Position numbers and translations under genes: made by a program. Under the pieces are notes generated by a model. It saw nothing but the letters and a program-made list of their open reading frames with translations. It ran no database searches and was not told the origin of the DNA. A stretch of 64,000 nucleotides of DNA from Arthrobacter sp. ZGTC412 (GTDB lineage Bacteria > Actinomycetota > Actinomycetes > Actinomycetales > Micrococcaceae): the NCBI RefSeq assembly GCF_002929215.1, contig NZ_PJII01000004.1, forward strand, positions 124,001 to 188,000. The letters are read 5' to 3'. Positions within the stretch are counted from its first letter, which is position 1; every line of letters begins with the position of its first letter. Below are positions 54,684 through 63,539 of this stretch, piece by piece.

Positions 54684-56159
54684 TCAAGCGCCGCGCTGGC
54701 TTTTGCTGGTGACCCTGGGAGCAACCCCCACCGCGGCTACGGCGACTACGGCGGCCAGTCCAAAGACCCCGGCAAAGGATTCCGTCGTCGTCGTAAATGC
54801 TGCGAACACGATGCCCGTAGTGGCCAGCGCCAGCGCGCCGCCCAGGGAGTCCGAAATTGACATGGCGGAGCTGTTGAAACCCTCGTCTTCCTTGGCGGAC
54901 AGGGCCAGGGTCATCACGCTCAGGCGGGGATAGAGCAGGCCCATGCCGCCGCCAGCGAAAATCCACCCCACAATGGCGACGGCGGCCGGCCAGTGCAGCG
55001 CGGTGGTGGCCAGGGCGAGGACAACGGCGCCCAGTACCATAAAGGTACCGATGCGGATGGCGCGGCTGTGGGGCAACCGTGCACCAAGCCGGCCCTGGAC
55101 TGCCGACGCGCCTGCCCAGGCGAGCGCTCCACCGGTGAGGGTAAGGCCGGCAAAGGTTGGCGAGAAGTCGTACTGCTCGATCAGCAGGTACGGCAGATAG
55201 ACCTCGGCCCCGAAGAAGGCAGCAGAGGCGAGCCCGCGGGCCAGGATCACGCTGGGCAGGCCCCGCCGGGCGGTGAGCGTCCCCAGCGGCACCAGCGGCC
55301 GCACGGCCACCAGGGCAATCACGACGGCGGCCACCGCCAGGAGTGCCGGCGCTGCGCTGAACCCGGGGAGACGGACCTCCCGCGAGAGGTTGAGTCCCAG
55401 TACCGCGAGCGCCGCGAGGGTGGCCCAGGCAAGCCGGTCGAAGGCCCACGGGGTGGGTCGTTGCTGTGCACCTTCTAGTCCTTTGGCGCCTTGTCCTTTG
55501 GAGGACGGCACACCCCGCAACACCGGCGCAATCATCACCAGCGCCGGAATAACCAGGCCCACCACGCCCAGGAACACCCAATGCCAGCTGAACACCTGCG
55601 CCACAATGCCGGCGGCAAACGGGCCCACCAGGGACGGGATCACCCAGGCCGCGGAGAAGGCAGCGAAGATTTTGGGGTGGAGCAGCGCTGGATAGATGCG
55701 GGCCACCAGGACGTACAGCGCCACTGTCAGGGCGCCGCCGCCCAGCCCCTGCACCAGCCGCCCGGCGACGAGCAGCGGCATGGAGACCGCGGTGCCTGCG
55801 ATCAGCAGGCCTGCGACGAACAAAGCCACGGATGCGTAGAGGGGGACGGTGGGGCCACGGCGGTCGGACCAGTTTCCGGCAGCGACCATGCCGATCACAC
55901 CAGTTGCGAGCGGCCCCGCGAAAGCAAGGGCGTAGAGGCTGGCGCCGTTCAGTTCGCGGCTCACCACCGGCATGATGGTGGTTACGGCGAGGGACTCGAA
56001 CGCGGCCAGGAACACCAGCGCGCAGGCACCAATGGTCACCCACAGGTACGGCCGCTGCAGGATGCCGGCGTGGGGGTCGGTGGCTGAAAGGGTTGTCTCG
56101 CGCACGCTTCTGGCCCGATCGGTTGTATTGGACGTGCTCCACAGCATAGCGGCCGGCAC
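54684..56159 (-). CDS. MFS transporter (EmrB/DHA2-like)
   Basis: This 491-residue transporter has 12-14 TM helices. It has ALVFLAAFESLAVTTIMPVVSRELNG in TM1, and motif A-type VAAGNWSDRRGPTVPLY. It resembles actinobacterial drug-efflux MFS proteins. ATG 56159 is the longest start; 56147 (MLWSTSN) is also possible. It ends only two bases from the methyltransferase stop on the other strand. Confidence 0.85.
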   Translation of the reverse strand: MPAAMLWSTSNTTDRARSVRETTLSATDPHAGILQRPYLWVTIGACALVFLAAFESLAVTTIMPVVSRELNGASLYALAFAGPLATGVIGMVAAGNWSDRRGPTVPLYASVALFVAGLLIAGTAVSMPLLVAGRLVQGLGGGALTVALYVLVARIYPALLHPKIFAAFSAAWVIPSLVGPFAAGIVAQVFSWHWVFLGVVGLVIPALVMIAPVLRGVPSSKGQGAKGLEGAQQRPTPWAFDRLAWATLAALAVLGLNLSREVRLPGFSAAPALLAVAAVVIALVAVRPLVPLGTLTARRGLPSVILARGLASAAFFGAEVYLPYLLIEQYDFSPTFAGLTLTGGALAWAGASAVQGRLGARLPHSRAIRIGTFMVLGAVVLALATTALHWPAAVAIVGWIFAGGGMGLLYPRLSVMTLALSAKEDEGFNSSAMSISDSLGGALALATTGIVFAAFTTTTESFAGVFGLAAVVAVAAVGVAPRVTSKSQRGA

Positions 56160-56184
56160 GGACAGGGCCGGGCTTCTGACAGGC

Positions 56185-57216
56185 CTAGCCGGCGCTGGTC
56201 ACCGCCGCGGGGACGACCACCCGACCGGTGGCTGTGGAGTCCTGGTTCAGCATCCACCCCACCCGCTTGACGGTGCTGAGCATCACCACGCTTTCCACCA
56301 GTTCGATTCCGGGAATCCGCTGCTGCAGGGCAAGTTCTGCGTTCATGACGTCCGCCAGCGACTGCAGCCACATGATGATCACAAAATTGGTGCGGCCAGT
56401 GGTTGAGGCGCTGAGCCGCACATTGCGGAGGCCCCGGAGCTCGGCGGCAGCGGCCTCATGCCGGCCCGCGGGTACGTTGGCGAACCACTGGCACGTGACG
56501 GGGTAGCCGGAGAACTTCTGCGCCACTTCGCAGCGGAAGGAGAGGACTCTGCTGGCGAGGACCCGGTTCAACTGGCGCTGCACGGTGGCTGGGTGCCGGC
56601 CGAGCGCCCGGGCGATGCCGGCCGCTGTCGCCCGCCCGTCCCTCGCCAGGAAGGGAAGCAGTGCCAGGTGGCTCTCCGGCAACGGCTCGACGACGGACTC
56701 CGGAGGTGCCGACCCCGCTGCTTCCGGTCCGGCCTTGGCCTGCAGCGCCGAGATCTGCGCCCGGTTGAGTACATTGAGGCGCCAGGCGTAACCGCCGGAG
56801 TGCAGCCTGGTGCAGAGGGCCGTCTGGTACTTCAGCAGTCCGTCGATGTCCTTGAGTCGGGAAGCCACTGCCGTGGTGAACTCCTCAAGGGACTGCGTTA
56901 TGACCGTCAGCATGAGGTCACGGTTGCTGGCAGCCTCTTCGATGGTGACAATCTGCGGCACCGCTGCGAGGGCCTCGGTGACCTCTTCGCGACGGTGCAT
57001 GTCACAGCCGACGTCGACGAGCGCCAGGCACATCTGCTTTGGGTCCCCCATCAGGTGCGCCGTCACCCACGCGGCGCCGGACTGGCGCACCCGTTCCCAC
57101 CGCGCGGCCAGCGTGGTGGCGTGAACGCCAAGGATCTCACCGGCGTCTGCCCAGCTCACCCTCGGCGCAATCTGCAGCGCGTTGATAAGGGCAAGGTCCT
57201 CCTCGGTCAGGTCCAT
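56185..57216 (-). CDS. Lrp/AsnC-family regulator with two HTH domains
   Basis: The 343-residue protein has two AsnC units. An HTH at about residues 2-45 (LTEEDLALINALQIAPRVSWADAGEILG) leads to a RAM domain. A second HTH lies at about 180-225 (LLPFLARDGRATAAGIARALGRHPATVQRQLNRV), with a second RAM domain after it. Tandem Lrp proteins occur in actinobacteria. ATG 57216 is chosen because GGAAG lies nine bases before; 57225 and 57243 are alternatives. It is divergent from the M20 gene and is its likely regulator. Confidence 0.88.
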   Translation of the reverse strand: MDLTEEDLALINALQIAPRVSWADAGEILGVHATTLAARWERVRQSGAAWVTAHLMGDPKQMCLALVDVGCDMHRREEVTEALAAVPQIVTIEEAASNRDLMLTVITQSLEEFTTAVASRLKDIDGLLKYQTALCTRLHSGGYAWRLNVLNRAQISALQAKAGPEAAGSAPPESVVEPLPESHLALLPFLARDGRATAAGIARALGRHPATVQRQLNRVLASRVLSFRCEVAQKFSGYPVTCQWFANVPAGRHEAAAAELRGLRNVRLSASTTGRTNFVIIMWLQSLADVMNAELALQQRIPGIELVESVVMLSTVKRVGWMLNQDSTATGRVVVPAAVTSAG

Positions 57217-57295
57217 GTTCCCCATTCTTCCGCAGCCGCGCATGAATGCTGGGGCAGAAGGCGTGCAGATGCATTTTTCGAGGAGATCCGGCGTA

Positions 57296-57311
57296 TGTGA
57301 GTCATGTCACC
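57296..57311. promoter_or_regulatory. CRP/GlxR-like site upstream of the M20 gene
   Basis: TGTGA-GTCATG-TCACC matches the CRP consensus TGTGA-N6-TCACA at 9 of 10 positions, 37 bp before the M20 start. Confidence 0.55.
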
Positions 57312-57348
57312 CCACACTGGACTAAACCCATTCTTTGGAGGAGCCGAA

Positions 57349-58596
57349 ATGACCATCACGTCCGCAGCCAGGGAGCTACAGCCCGAATTGATCCGGTTCC
57401 GCCATGCCATGCATCAGGAGCCTGAAATCGGCCTCGACCTGCCGCGCACTCAGGAAAAGGTCCTTCAGGCTCTGGACGGACTCCCGTACGAAATCACCCT
57501 GGGCAAGGAGACGACGTCGGTCACGGCCGTGCTGCGCGGCACCGGCCCCTCGGGCGCAGGTGCCAGGAAGGCACAGAAGGCCGCGCCGTCCGTCCTGCTG
57601 CGCGCCGACATGGACGGCCTCCCCGTCCAGGAAAAGACCGGCGTCGAGTACACCTCCCGTCTGGACGGCGCCATGCACGCCTGCGGCCATGACCTTCATA
57701 CGGCGATGCTTACGGGCGCTGCCACCCTGCTGGCCGACAACCGGCACCGCCTGGCGGGCGACGTCGTCCTGATGTTCCAGCCCGGCGAGGAGGGCTTCGA
57801 CGGCGCCAGCTACATGATCCGCGAGGGTGTGCTGGATGCGCCCGGTCGGCGGGTGGACGCCGCGTACGGGATGCACGTGTTTTCCGCCCTGGAACCACAC
57901 GGCACCTTCGCCACCAAGCCCGGCGTGATGCTTAGCGCCTCCGACGGCCTGGTGGTCACCGTGCTCGGCGCAGGCGGCCACGGTTCCGCCCCGCACGCTG
58001 CAAAGGATCCCGTGACCGCGGCCGCCGAAATGGTCACTGCGCTGCAGGTGATGATCACCCGCCAGTTCAACATGTTCGATCCCGTGGTCCTCTCCGTCGG
58101 CGTCCTGCACGCCGGGACCAAGCGGAACGTCATCCCGGAAACGGCACGGATCGAGGCCACCGTCCGGACCTTTTCCGAGGCCTCGCGGCAAAAGCTGATG
58201 GACTCCATTCCGCGCCTCCTGCAGGGGATCGCATCGGCACACGGCCTGGAGGTCGACGTCGACTACCAGCAGGAGTACCCCCTCACCATCACGGACGAGG
58301 ATGAGACCCAAACAGCCGAGAACGTCATCACCGAAATGTTCGGCGAGTCCAGGCTGTCCCGCTGGGCCACGCCGCTGAGCGGCTCGGAGGACTTCTCCCG
58401 TGTGCTGGCTGAGGTACCCGGTACGTTCATTGGTCTCAGTGCCGTCCCCCGCGGCGCGGATCATGCCGCCTCGCCGTTCAACCACTCTCCGTACGCAACG
58501 TTCGACGACGGCGTGCTGGCGGACGGTGCCGCCCTCTACGCGGAGCTCGCGACGCAGCGCCTCGCCGCGCTTTCGCTATCCCGCACCAACTCCTGA
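57349..58596 (+). CDS. M20-family amidohydrolase / peptidase
   Basis: This 415-residue M20D metallohydrolase has metal-ligand motifs LLRADMDGLPVQEKTG, MHACGHDLHTAML (His, Asp), FQPGEEGFDGASYMI (Glu), MHVFSALEPHG, and SGSEDFSRVLAEVPG (His-equivalent end). It belongs to the amino-acid N-acyl hydrolase group (hippurate or IAA-amino-acid hydrolase-like). ATG 57349 follows GGAGGAG. It is the first of two genes with the MHS transporter downstream. It is divergent from the double-AsnC regulator. Confidence 0.93.
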   Translation: MTITSAARELQPELIRFRHAMHQEPEIGLDLPRTQEKVLQALDGLPYEITLGKETTSVTAVLRGTGPSGAGARKAQKAAPSVLLRADMDGLPVQEKTGVEYTSRLDGAMHACGHDLHTAMLTGAATLLADNRHRLAGDVVLMFQPGEEGFDGASYMIREGVLDAPGRRVDAAYGMHVFSALEPHGTFATKPGVMLSASDGLVVTVLGAGGHGSAPHAAKDPVTAAAEMVTALQVMITRQFNMFDPVVLSVGVLHAGTKRNVIPETARIEATVRTFSEASRQKLMDSIPRLLQGIASAHGLEVDVDYQQEYPLTITDEDETQTAENVITEMFGESRLSRWATPLSGSEDFSRVLAEVPGTFIGLSAVPRGADHAASPFNHSPYATFDDGVLADGAALYAELATQRLAALSLSRTNS

Positions 58597-58622
58597 TCCA
58601 CCCTTCCAGGAAGAGAACTTCG

Positions 58623-59912
58623 ATGACGTCCATCATCAGCACCCAGCGCACTGAGCGCGCAGCTATGCGGAAAACCCTCGTCGGTACCGGGATTGGCAAT
58701 GCCGTCGAATGGTACGACTGGGCCATTTATGCAACCTTTACCCCCTTCATTGCCAGCCAGTTGTTCAGCAAGGCGGACCCGGCATCGGCCGTTCTGTCCA
58801 CGCTGGCGATCTTCGCCGTCGGCTTCGTTGCCCGGCCCTTCGGCGGTTTCCTGTTCGGCTGGATCGGCGACCGGGTGGGCCGCAAGACGTCCATGACCCT
58901 CGCCGTGGGCCTCGCCTCACTGGGCAGCCTGATGATCGGCATCGCCCCCACCTTCGCGAGCATCGGTGCCTGGGCGTCACTGATGCTGCTGGTGGCCCGG
59001 CTGGTCCAGGGCCTGGCGCACGGCGGCGAGCTGCCGTCGTCGCAGACGTATCTCTCCGAGATGGCGCCGAAGGAAAAGCGTGGCTTTTGGGCCACCTTGA
59101 TTTACACCTCCGGGACGGTGGGCATCCTGTTCGGCACGCTCCTTGGCGCCGTCCTGAACATGGTGCTCAGCACGGAGGCCATGAACGCGTGGGGCTGGCG
59201 TATCCCGTTCCTGATCGGCGCTGCGCTGGGGCTCTACGCCCTGATAATGCGGTCCAGGCTGCACGAGACCGAGGCCTTCCAGAGCGAATCCGCCGGCGAG
59301 AAGCGCGCGCCGATTTGGCCGCAGATTGTCCGCCACCGCAGGCAGGCCCTGCAGGTCATCGGCCTGACGGTGGGCCTCACGGTGATCTACTACATCTGGG
59401 GTGTGGTGGCGCCCAGCTACGCCACCACCGCGCTGAAGATCGACCGCGGCGAAGCCCTTTGGGCCGGCGTCATCGGCAACATCGTGTTCATCGCGGCGCT
59501 GCCCTTCTGGGGCAAACTGTCGGACCGGATCGGCCGCAAGAAGGTGCTGTGGGCCGGCGCCACCGGCTCAGCCGTGATGCACTTCCCCATGACCTGGCTA
59601 CTGAAGGACTCCGCGTGGCAGCTGGCTGTCGGCATGTCCGTGATGCTGATCTTCATCGCCGCGAGCGCAGCAATCGTGCCGGCCGTGTACGCCGAACTTT
59701 TCCCCACCAGCATCCGCACCGTGGGTGTGGGCGTCCCGTACTCCATCTGCGTGGCGCTGTTCGGCGGCACCGCGCCGTACCTGCAGCAGTGGCTGGGCAC
59801 CACCCTGCAACTGCCGGACCTGTTCAACGTTTATGCCGTACTGCTGCTGGTGGTCAGTGCCCTGTTCGTCTTCACCATCCCGGAAACGAAGGGCAAGGAC
59901 CTCACCCACTAG
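58623..59912 (+). CDS. MFS transporter, MHS family
   Basis: This 429-residue metabolite:H+ symporter has the family motif GNAVEWYDWAIYATFTPFIA in TM1, GGFLFGWIGDRVGRKTSM as motif A, and RLVQGLAHGGELPSSQTYLSEMAP. MHS proteins import dicarboxylates, proline/betaine or aromatic acids. It starts 26 bp after the M20 gene, and likely imports its substrate or takes the released acid. Confidence 0.93.
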   Translation: MTSIISTQRTERAAMRKTLVGTGIGNAVEWYDWAIYATFTPFIASQLFSKADPASAVLSTLAIFAVGFVARPFGGFLFGWIGDRVGRKTSMTLAVGLASLGSLMIGIAPTFASIGAWASLMLLVARLVQGLAHGGELPSSQTYLSEMAPKEKRGFWATLIYTSGTVGILFGTLLGAVLNMVLSTEAMNAWGWRIPFLIGAALGLYALIMRSRLHETEAFQSESAGEKRAPIWPQIVRHRRQALQVIGLTVGLTVIYYIWGVVAPSYATTALKIDRGEALWAGVIGNIVFIAALPFWGKLSDRIGRKKVLWAGATGSAVMHFPMTWLLKDSAWQLAVGMSVMLIFIAASAAIVPAVYAELFPTSIRTVGVGVPYSICVALFGGTAPYLQQWLGTTLQLPDLFNVYAVLLLVVSALFVFTIPETKGKDLTH

Positions 59913-59916
59913 TTTT

Positions 59917-59952
59917 CCCAAAGTAGGTAGCACCTGCTGCTACCTGTTTGGG
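59917..59952. terminator. Bidirectional terminator after MHS transporter
   Basis: CCCAAAGTAGGTAGCA and TGCTACCTGTTTGGG pair, with a CCTGC loop and one bulge. The stop of the minus-strand MFS lies inside the 3' arm. Confidence 0.65.
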
Positions 59953-61295
59953 TCCCCGACGAACCGGTTCCGTCCGGCGCGGTAGCCGAACACCGCAGCG
60001 AGCAGTCCCACCGCCAGGAAGAGGATGCCAGCCGCTGTGAATGTTCCGGTTGCCTGGTGCAGCTGGCCCACCATCAGTGTTCCCGTAGAACCGAGGCCGT
60101 AGCCCACGCCCTGCATCATGCCGGACAGGTGGGCCGCGGTGTGCCCGTCCCGGGTGCGCAGCATGATCAAGGTCAGCGCCACCGCGGTGAGGCTCCCCTG
60201 TCCCAGCCCCAGGAGTCCTGCCCACACCCAAATCAGCTCGAGCGGCCCGAAGATGCTCAGCGCGAAGCCCCCACCAGTCATGAGCGCCACCACCGTATTG
60301 ATGGTCCGCTGGTCACCGAACCTCGCGGCCAGCGCCGGTGCGAACAGCGAACCGAGCATCTGCAGGACAATGCACGCGGACACGATCAGCCCCGCCGTCG
60401 CGCCGTCCACTCCCCGCTCCCGCAGAATGGGCGCCAGCCAGGCGAACACGCTGAAAGACATCATGGCCTGGAGCACCATAAAGATGGTGACCTGCCATGC
60501 GACTGCCGAACGCCAGACGTTCACCCCCTTCCTCACCGCCTGGTGCCGGACGGGATGCTGCCGGACTGCCACCGGCAGGAACAGGACAAGGACGACGGCG
60601 GCAGGCAGCGCCCAGAACCACAGCGCCAGGGTCCACTCCCCCGTCGCCGTGTACAGCGGGTAGGTGAAGCCGGCCCCGAGTGCGGCAGAGGCGCAGATGG
60701 CGGTGGTGTACAGCCCGCCCATCAGGCCAAGCCGGTGCGGGAAGTCGCGTTTGACCAGTCCCGGCAGGAGCACATTGCACAGGGCGATGGCGGCACCGCA
60801 GGCCGCTGTTCCTGCCAGCAGTGCGGGCAGGTGCCCTGGTCCCGGCGCACCCGCTACGGGCAGCCATGGAAGCTCGGCCGGGCGGAGCAGGAGCCCCGCA
60901 GTGAGGACCGCCATCGCACCGAGGAGGACGCGTTCGGCGCCGAAGCGGCGGGCCAGTGCCGGGGCAAGGGGCGCAAAGACGCCTAACAGCGTCACCGGGA
61001 CAGTGGTCAGCACAACCAATGCCCACCCCGGCAGTGCAGCCTGCGAGGTAACCTCGGGAAGCACGGCCGAGAAACTGGAGAAGACGGTGCGCAGGTTCAG
61101 GCCGATCAGGACCAGGCAAAGGCCCAGGAAAACCAGGCCCCTCCGTCTTCCTACCCGGGTTGGTTCCGGCGCCGGCAGCTCATCAATCCCGGCGTCCACC
61201 AGGTTGTCGGGATGGACCAGGTTGTCGGGCCGGGGCTTTCCCGCCAGCTCCCCGGGCTGCTGCCTCTTCGCCGCCGCATTCGTCGCTTCCGTCAC
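59940..61295 (-). CDS. MFS transporter, CynX/NimT family
   Basis: This 451-residue protein has an N-terminal tail with the repeat PDNLVHPDNLVDAG, then 12 TM helices. LCLVLIGLNLRTVFSSFSAVLPEV in TM1 is typical of the CynX/NimT (cyanate/nitroimidazole) MFS group. GTG 61295 (MTEATNAAAK) is chosen; GTG 61322 would extend it by nine residues. The substrate is unknown. It is divergent from trmB across about 220 bp without a convincing extra gene. Confidence 0.88.
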   Translation of the reverse strand: MTEATNAAAKRQQPGELAGKPRPDNLVHPDNLVDAGIDELPAPEPTRVGRRRGLVFLGLCLVLIGLNLRTVFSSFSAVLPEVTSQAALPGWALVVLTTVPVTLLGVFAPLAPALARRFGAERVLLGAMAVLTAGLLLRPAELPWLPVAGAPGPGHLPALLAGTAACGAAIALCNVLLPGLVKRDFPHRLGLMGGLYTTAICASAALGAGFTYPLYTATGEWTLALWFWALPAAVVLVLFLPVAVRQHPVRHQAVRKGVNVWRSAVAWQVTIFMVLQAMMSFSVFAWLAPILRERGVDGATAGLIVSACIVLQMLGSLFAPALAARFGDQRTINTVVALMTGGGFALSIFGPLELIWVWAGLLGLGQGSLTAVALTLIMLRTRDGHTAAHLSGMMQGVGYGLGSTGTLMVGQLHQATGTFTAAGILFLAVGLLAAVFGYRAGRNRFVGDPNR

Positions 61296-61515
61296 CCGCC
61301 CATTCTTACAGGAGCTTGGCACTTACCCGTCCGACGGCGGTCCCCCACTCCCTGGGTGGCACCCTTGGTGTTCCTCAGCCTGCCGCTCCTGTTTGCGATG
61401 CCCTCCCTGGCGCTGGCAGTTCCCGTCATTAAGAACTCCCGGACGCCTCTCCGGACCGGTCATCCGCCGCGTTTGCTGTGTGCTGCGCCGTTCACCCGCC
61501 GGTATTCTGGAAGGG

Positions 61516-62439
61516 ATGAGCGAATCCCCAGAATCCCCCCAGCCGGAGCACGTCCCGAGGCCGGTGACCCCCGGCACGCAGGCTTCCTTCGGCACCTACG
61601 GAGGGCGGCCTGTCAGCTTTGTCCGCCGCGGAACCCGGCTGCAGGGCCGTCGGCAGGCCGCGTGGGAAGAGCACGCCGAGCGTTGGGCTGTCGACGTCCC
61701 CCGGCACGTCGCGAATACGTCGGTCCACCCGGACTACACTTTCGACGCCGAGGCGGAGTTCGGCCGCAAGGCACCCCTCATCGTGGAGATCGGTTCCGGC
61801 CTGGGTGACGCCATTTGCCATGCCGCAGAGGAGAACCCGGACACCGATTTCCTGGCAGTGGAGGTCTACACCCCAGGACTCGCGAACACCATCATCAAGA
61901 TCAACAGCCGCGGACTGGGAAATGTCCGTGTGGTGGAGGCCAACGCGCCGGAAGTGCTCGCCAGCATGCTTCCGGCAGGTTCCGTCAGTGAACTGTGGGT
62001 TTTCTTTCCCGACCCGTGGCACAAGTCCCGCCACCATAAGCGGCGCCTTATCCAGCCGGAATTCGCGGACCTCGCGGCACGCGCGCTCAAACAGGGCGGG
62101 CTCTGGCGGATTGCCACTGACTGGTCCAACTACGCGGTCCATGTCCGCGACGTCCTGGCGGTATCGGCAGACTTCGAGAACCTGCACACCGGCGAGCGCC
62201 GCGGACCGGAAAGCCCACTGACCCAGGTGTGGCAGTCCGGCGTGGAATCAGTGGTGGGCGGAGCCCCGGTCCGTGAAGGCCGCGCTCCCGTCAGCACAGA
62301 ACACACCGGGCCCAACGAGGGCGTGGACGAGACGGGTGGCTGGGCGCCGCGGTTCGAAGGCCGGATCAGGACCAGCTTCGAGGGCAAGGCCCACGAAGCC
62401 GGTCGGCTCATTTTCGACCTCTGCTACCGCCGCCGTTAA
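61516..62439 (+). CDS. trmB: tRNA (guanine-N7-)-methyltransferase
   Basis: This 307-residue enzyme methylates G46 of tRNA. The SAM domain begins VEIGSGLGDAICHAAEE (about 93-109); FFPDPWHKSRHHKRRLIQPEF (about 163-183) is the diagnostic TrmB motif, followed by GGLWRIATDWSNYA. The N-terminal 60 residues, with GTYGGRPVSFVRRGTRLQ, and an insert near 245-280 are longer than in E. coli. ATG 61516 follows AAGGG. Confidence 0.95.
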   Translation: MSESPESPQPEHVPRPVTPGTQASFGTYGGRPVSFVRRGTRLQGRRQAAWEEHAERWAVDVPRHVANTSVHPDYTFDAEAEFGRKAPLIVEIGSGLGDAICHAAEENPDTDFLAVEVYTPGLANTIIKINSRGLGNVRVVEANAPEVLASMLPAGSVSELWVFFPDPWHKSRHHKRRLIQPEFADLAARALKQGGLWRIATDWSNYAVHVRDVLAVSADFENLHTGERRGPESPLTQVWQSGVESVVGGAPVREGRAPVSTEHTGPNEGVDETGGWAPRFEGRIRTSFEGKAHEAGRLIFDLCYRRR

Positions 62440-62535
62440 TTCCAGCGCCATTAGATTCAGCGCGGCCGGCCCCGGCCCGATAATCCCCAGGCCACGCTTC
62501 TGCGGCGTAATCCACAAAGTGCTGCTGGATGACTG

Positions 62536-63453
62536 GTGCCTGCCATCCTGGCGTGGCACGATTGCCCTTGTGCCGGGAGCACGAAACATCAGCGCCTTCG
62601 CGCTTGCATTAAGGGAACAGCCATCAAAAGAGAATTACGACAGGCCGCTGGTGCAGCTGAGAACGCCACCAACTCCCGCACCCTGGAACTGCTGGCGAGG
62701 GCGGGGTTTGCGGCGAGCGGCATCCTGCATCTGCTGGTGGGCGCCATTGCGATCCGGCTGGCGATGGGCGGTACGGGCAACGCTGATTTCAGCGGCGCGG
62801 TAGCTGAGCTCGCCAGCCAGCCGGCGGGACCTTTCCTGTTGTGGGCCAGCTTCGCCGCCTGCGCAGCCCTCGCGCTGTGGCAGACCAGCGATGCCATCTT
62901 CGATTACAGCCGGCTGCCCACCAAGGAAAAGGCCGGGAAGAAAGCTAAGGCAGCGGCACAGGCTCTGGTGTTCGCGGGGCTTGCCCTCACGCTGATGTCC
63001 TTCGCGCGGGGCACCGGTTCGGGCGGCGACAACCAGCAGGCGGCGAGCGACCTTACCGCTTCCGTAATGAAAGCTCCGGGCGGTGTGGCGCTGCTGGTCC
63101 TGCTCGGCGTCGGGATTGCCGTCACCGGCGTGGTGTACGGCATCCGCGGCCTGCGGAAATCCTTCGAAAAACATCTGGTGATGCCGGCATCCTCCACAGC
63201 AAGGACCGCCGTCACCGTGCTGGGCGTGGCAGGGTACGTGGCCAAGGGAATTGTGCTGCTGCTGACCGGGCTGCTCATCGCCATAGCCGCCCTGCAGGCG
63301 CATCCTGAGGAGTCCACCGGACTGGACGGCGGGCTTCGTGCGCTCCGGGACCAGCCCTTCGGGGTGTACCTCCTGGCAGCGGTCGGCGTGGGGCTGATCT
63401 GCTACGGCGTCTTTATGATCGTCCGCGCGCGCCTCGCGAAGATGAACCAATAA
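62536..63453 (+). CDS. DUF1206 membrane protein, unusual start
   Basis: The protein has six TM helices in three repeats of the DUF1206 family (ARAGFAASGILHLLVGAIAI, GVALLVLLGVGIAVTGVVYGI, GYVAKGIVLLLTGLLIAIAAL). The only canonical in-frame start is GTG 62536. However, AAGGGA (62611-62616) stands exactly six bases before ATC 62623, and the sequence from there (IKRELRQAAG) resembles the usual family N-terminus. So either ATC is the start, or a G was lost by mutation or sequencing error. The function of the family is unknown. Confidence 0.8.
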   Translation: MPAILAWHDCPCAGSTKHQRLRACIKGTAIKRELRQAAGAAENATNSRTLELLARAGFAASGILHLLVGAIAIRLAMGGTGNADFSGAVAELASQPAGPFLLWASFAACAALALWQTSDAIFDYSRLPTKEKAGKKAKAAAQALVFAGLALTLMSFARGTGSGGDNQQAASDLTASVMKAPGGVALLVLLGVGIAVTGVVYGIRGLRKSFEKHLVMPASSTARTAVTVLGVAGYVAKGIVLLLTGLLIAIAALQAHPEESTGLDGGLRALRDQPFGVYLLAAVGVGLICYGVFMIVRARLAKMNQ

Positions 63454-63488
63454 ACCGCCCGCTCCCGCGCCACCAGACCGGTGTCGTC

Positions 63489-63521
63489 GGGCCAGTGCCG
63501 GCCCAGTGCCGGCCCAGTGCC
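63489..63521. repeat. Three 11-bp tandem repeats GGCCCAGTGCC
   Basis: Units begin at 63489 (GGGCCAGTGCC, one mismatch), 63500 and 63511. They lie between the DUF1206 gene and the anti-sigma gene, whose coding strand ends at 63540. Confidence 0.8.
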
Positions 63522-63539
63522 TCGAGTAAGCCCCGAGCG

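Noticed and set aside
61329-61515. Hydrophobic segment resembling a signal peptide upstream of trmB
   Set aside because: The frame containing LVFLSLPLLFAMPSLALAV has no suitable start or ribosome-binding site and runs into trmB out of phase.
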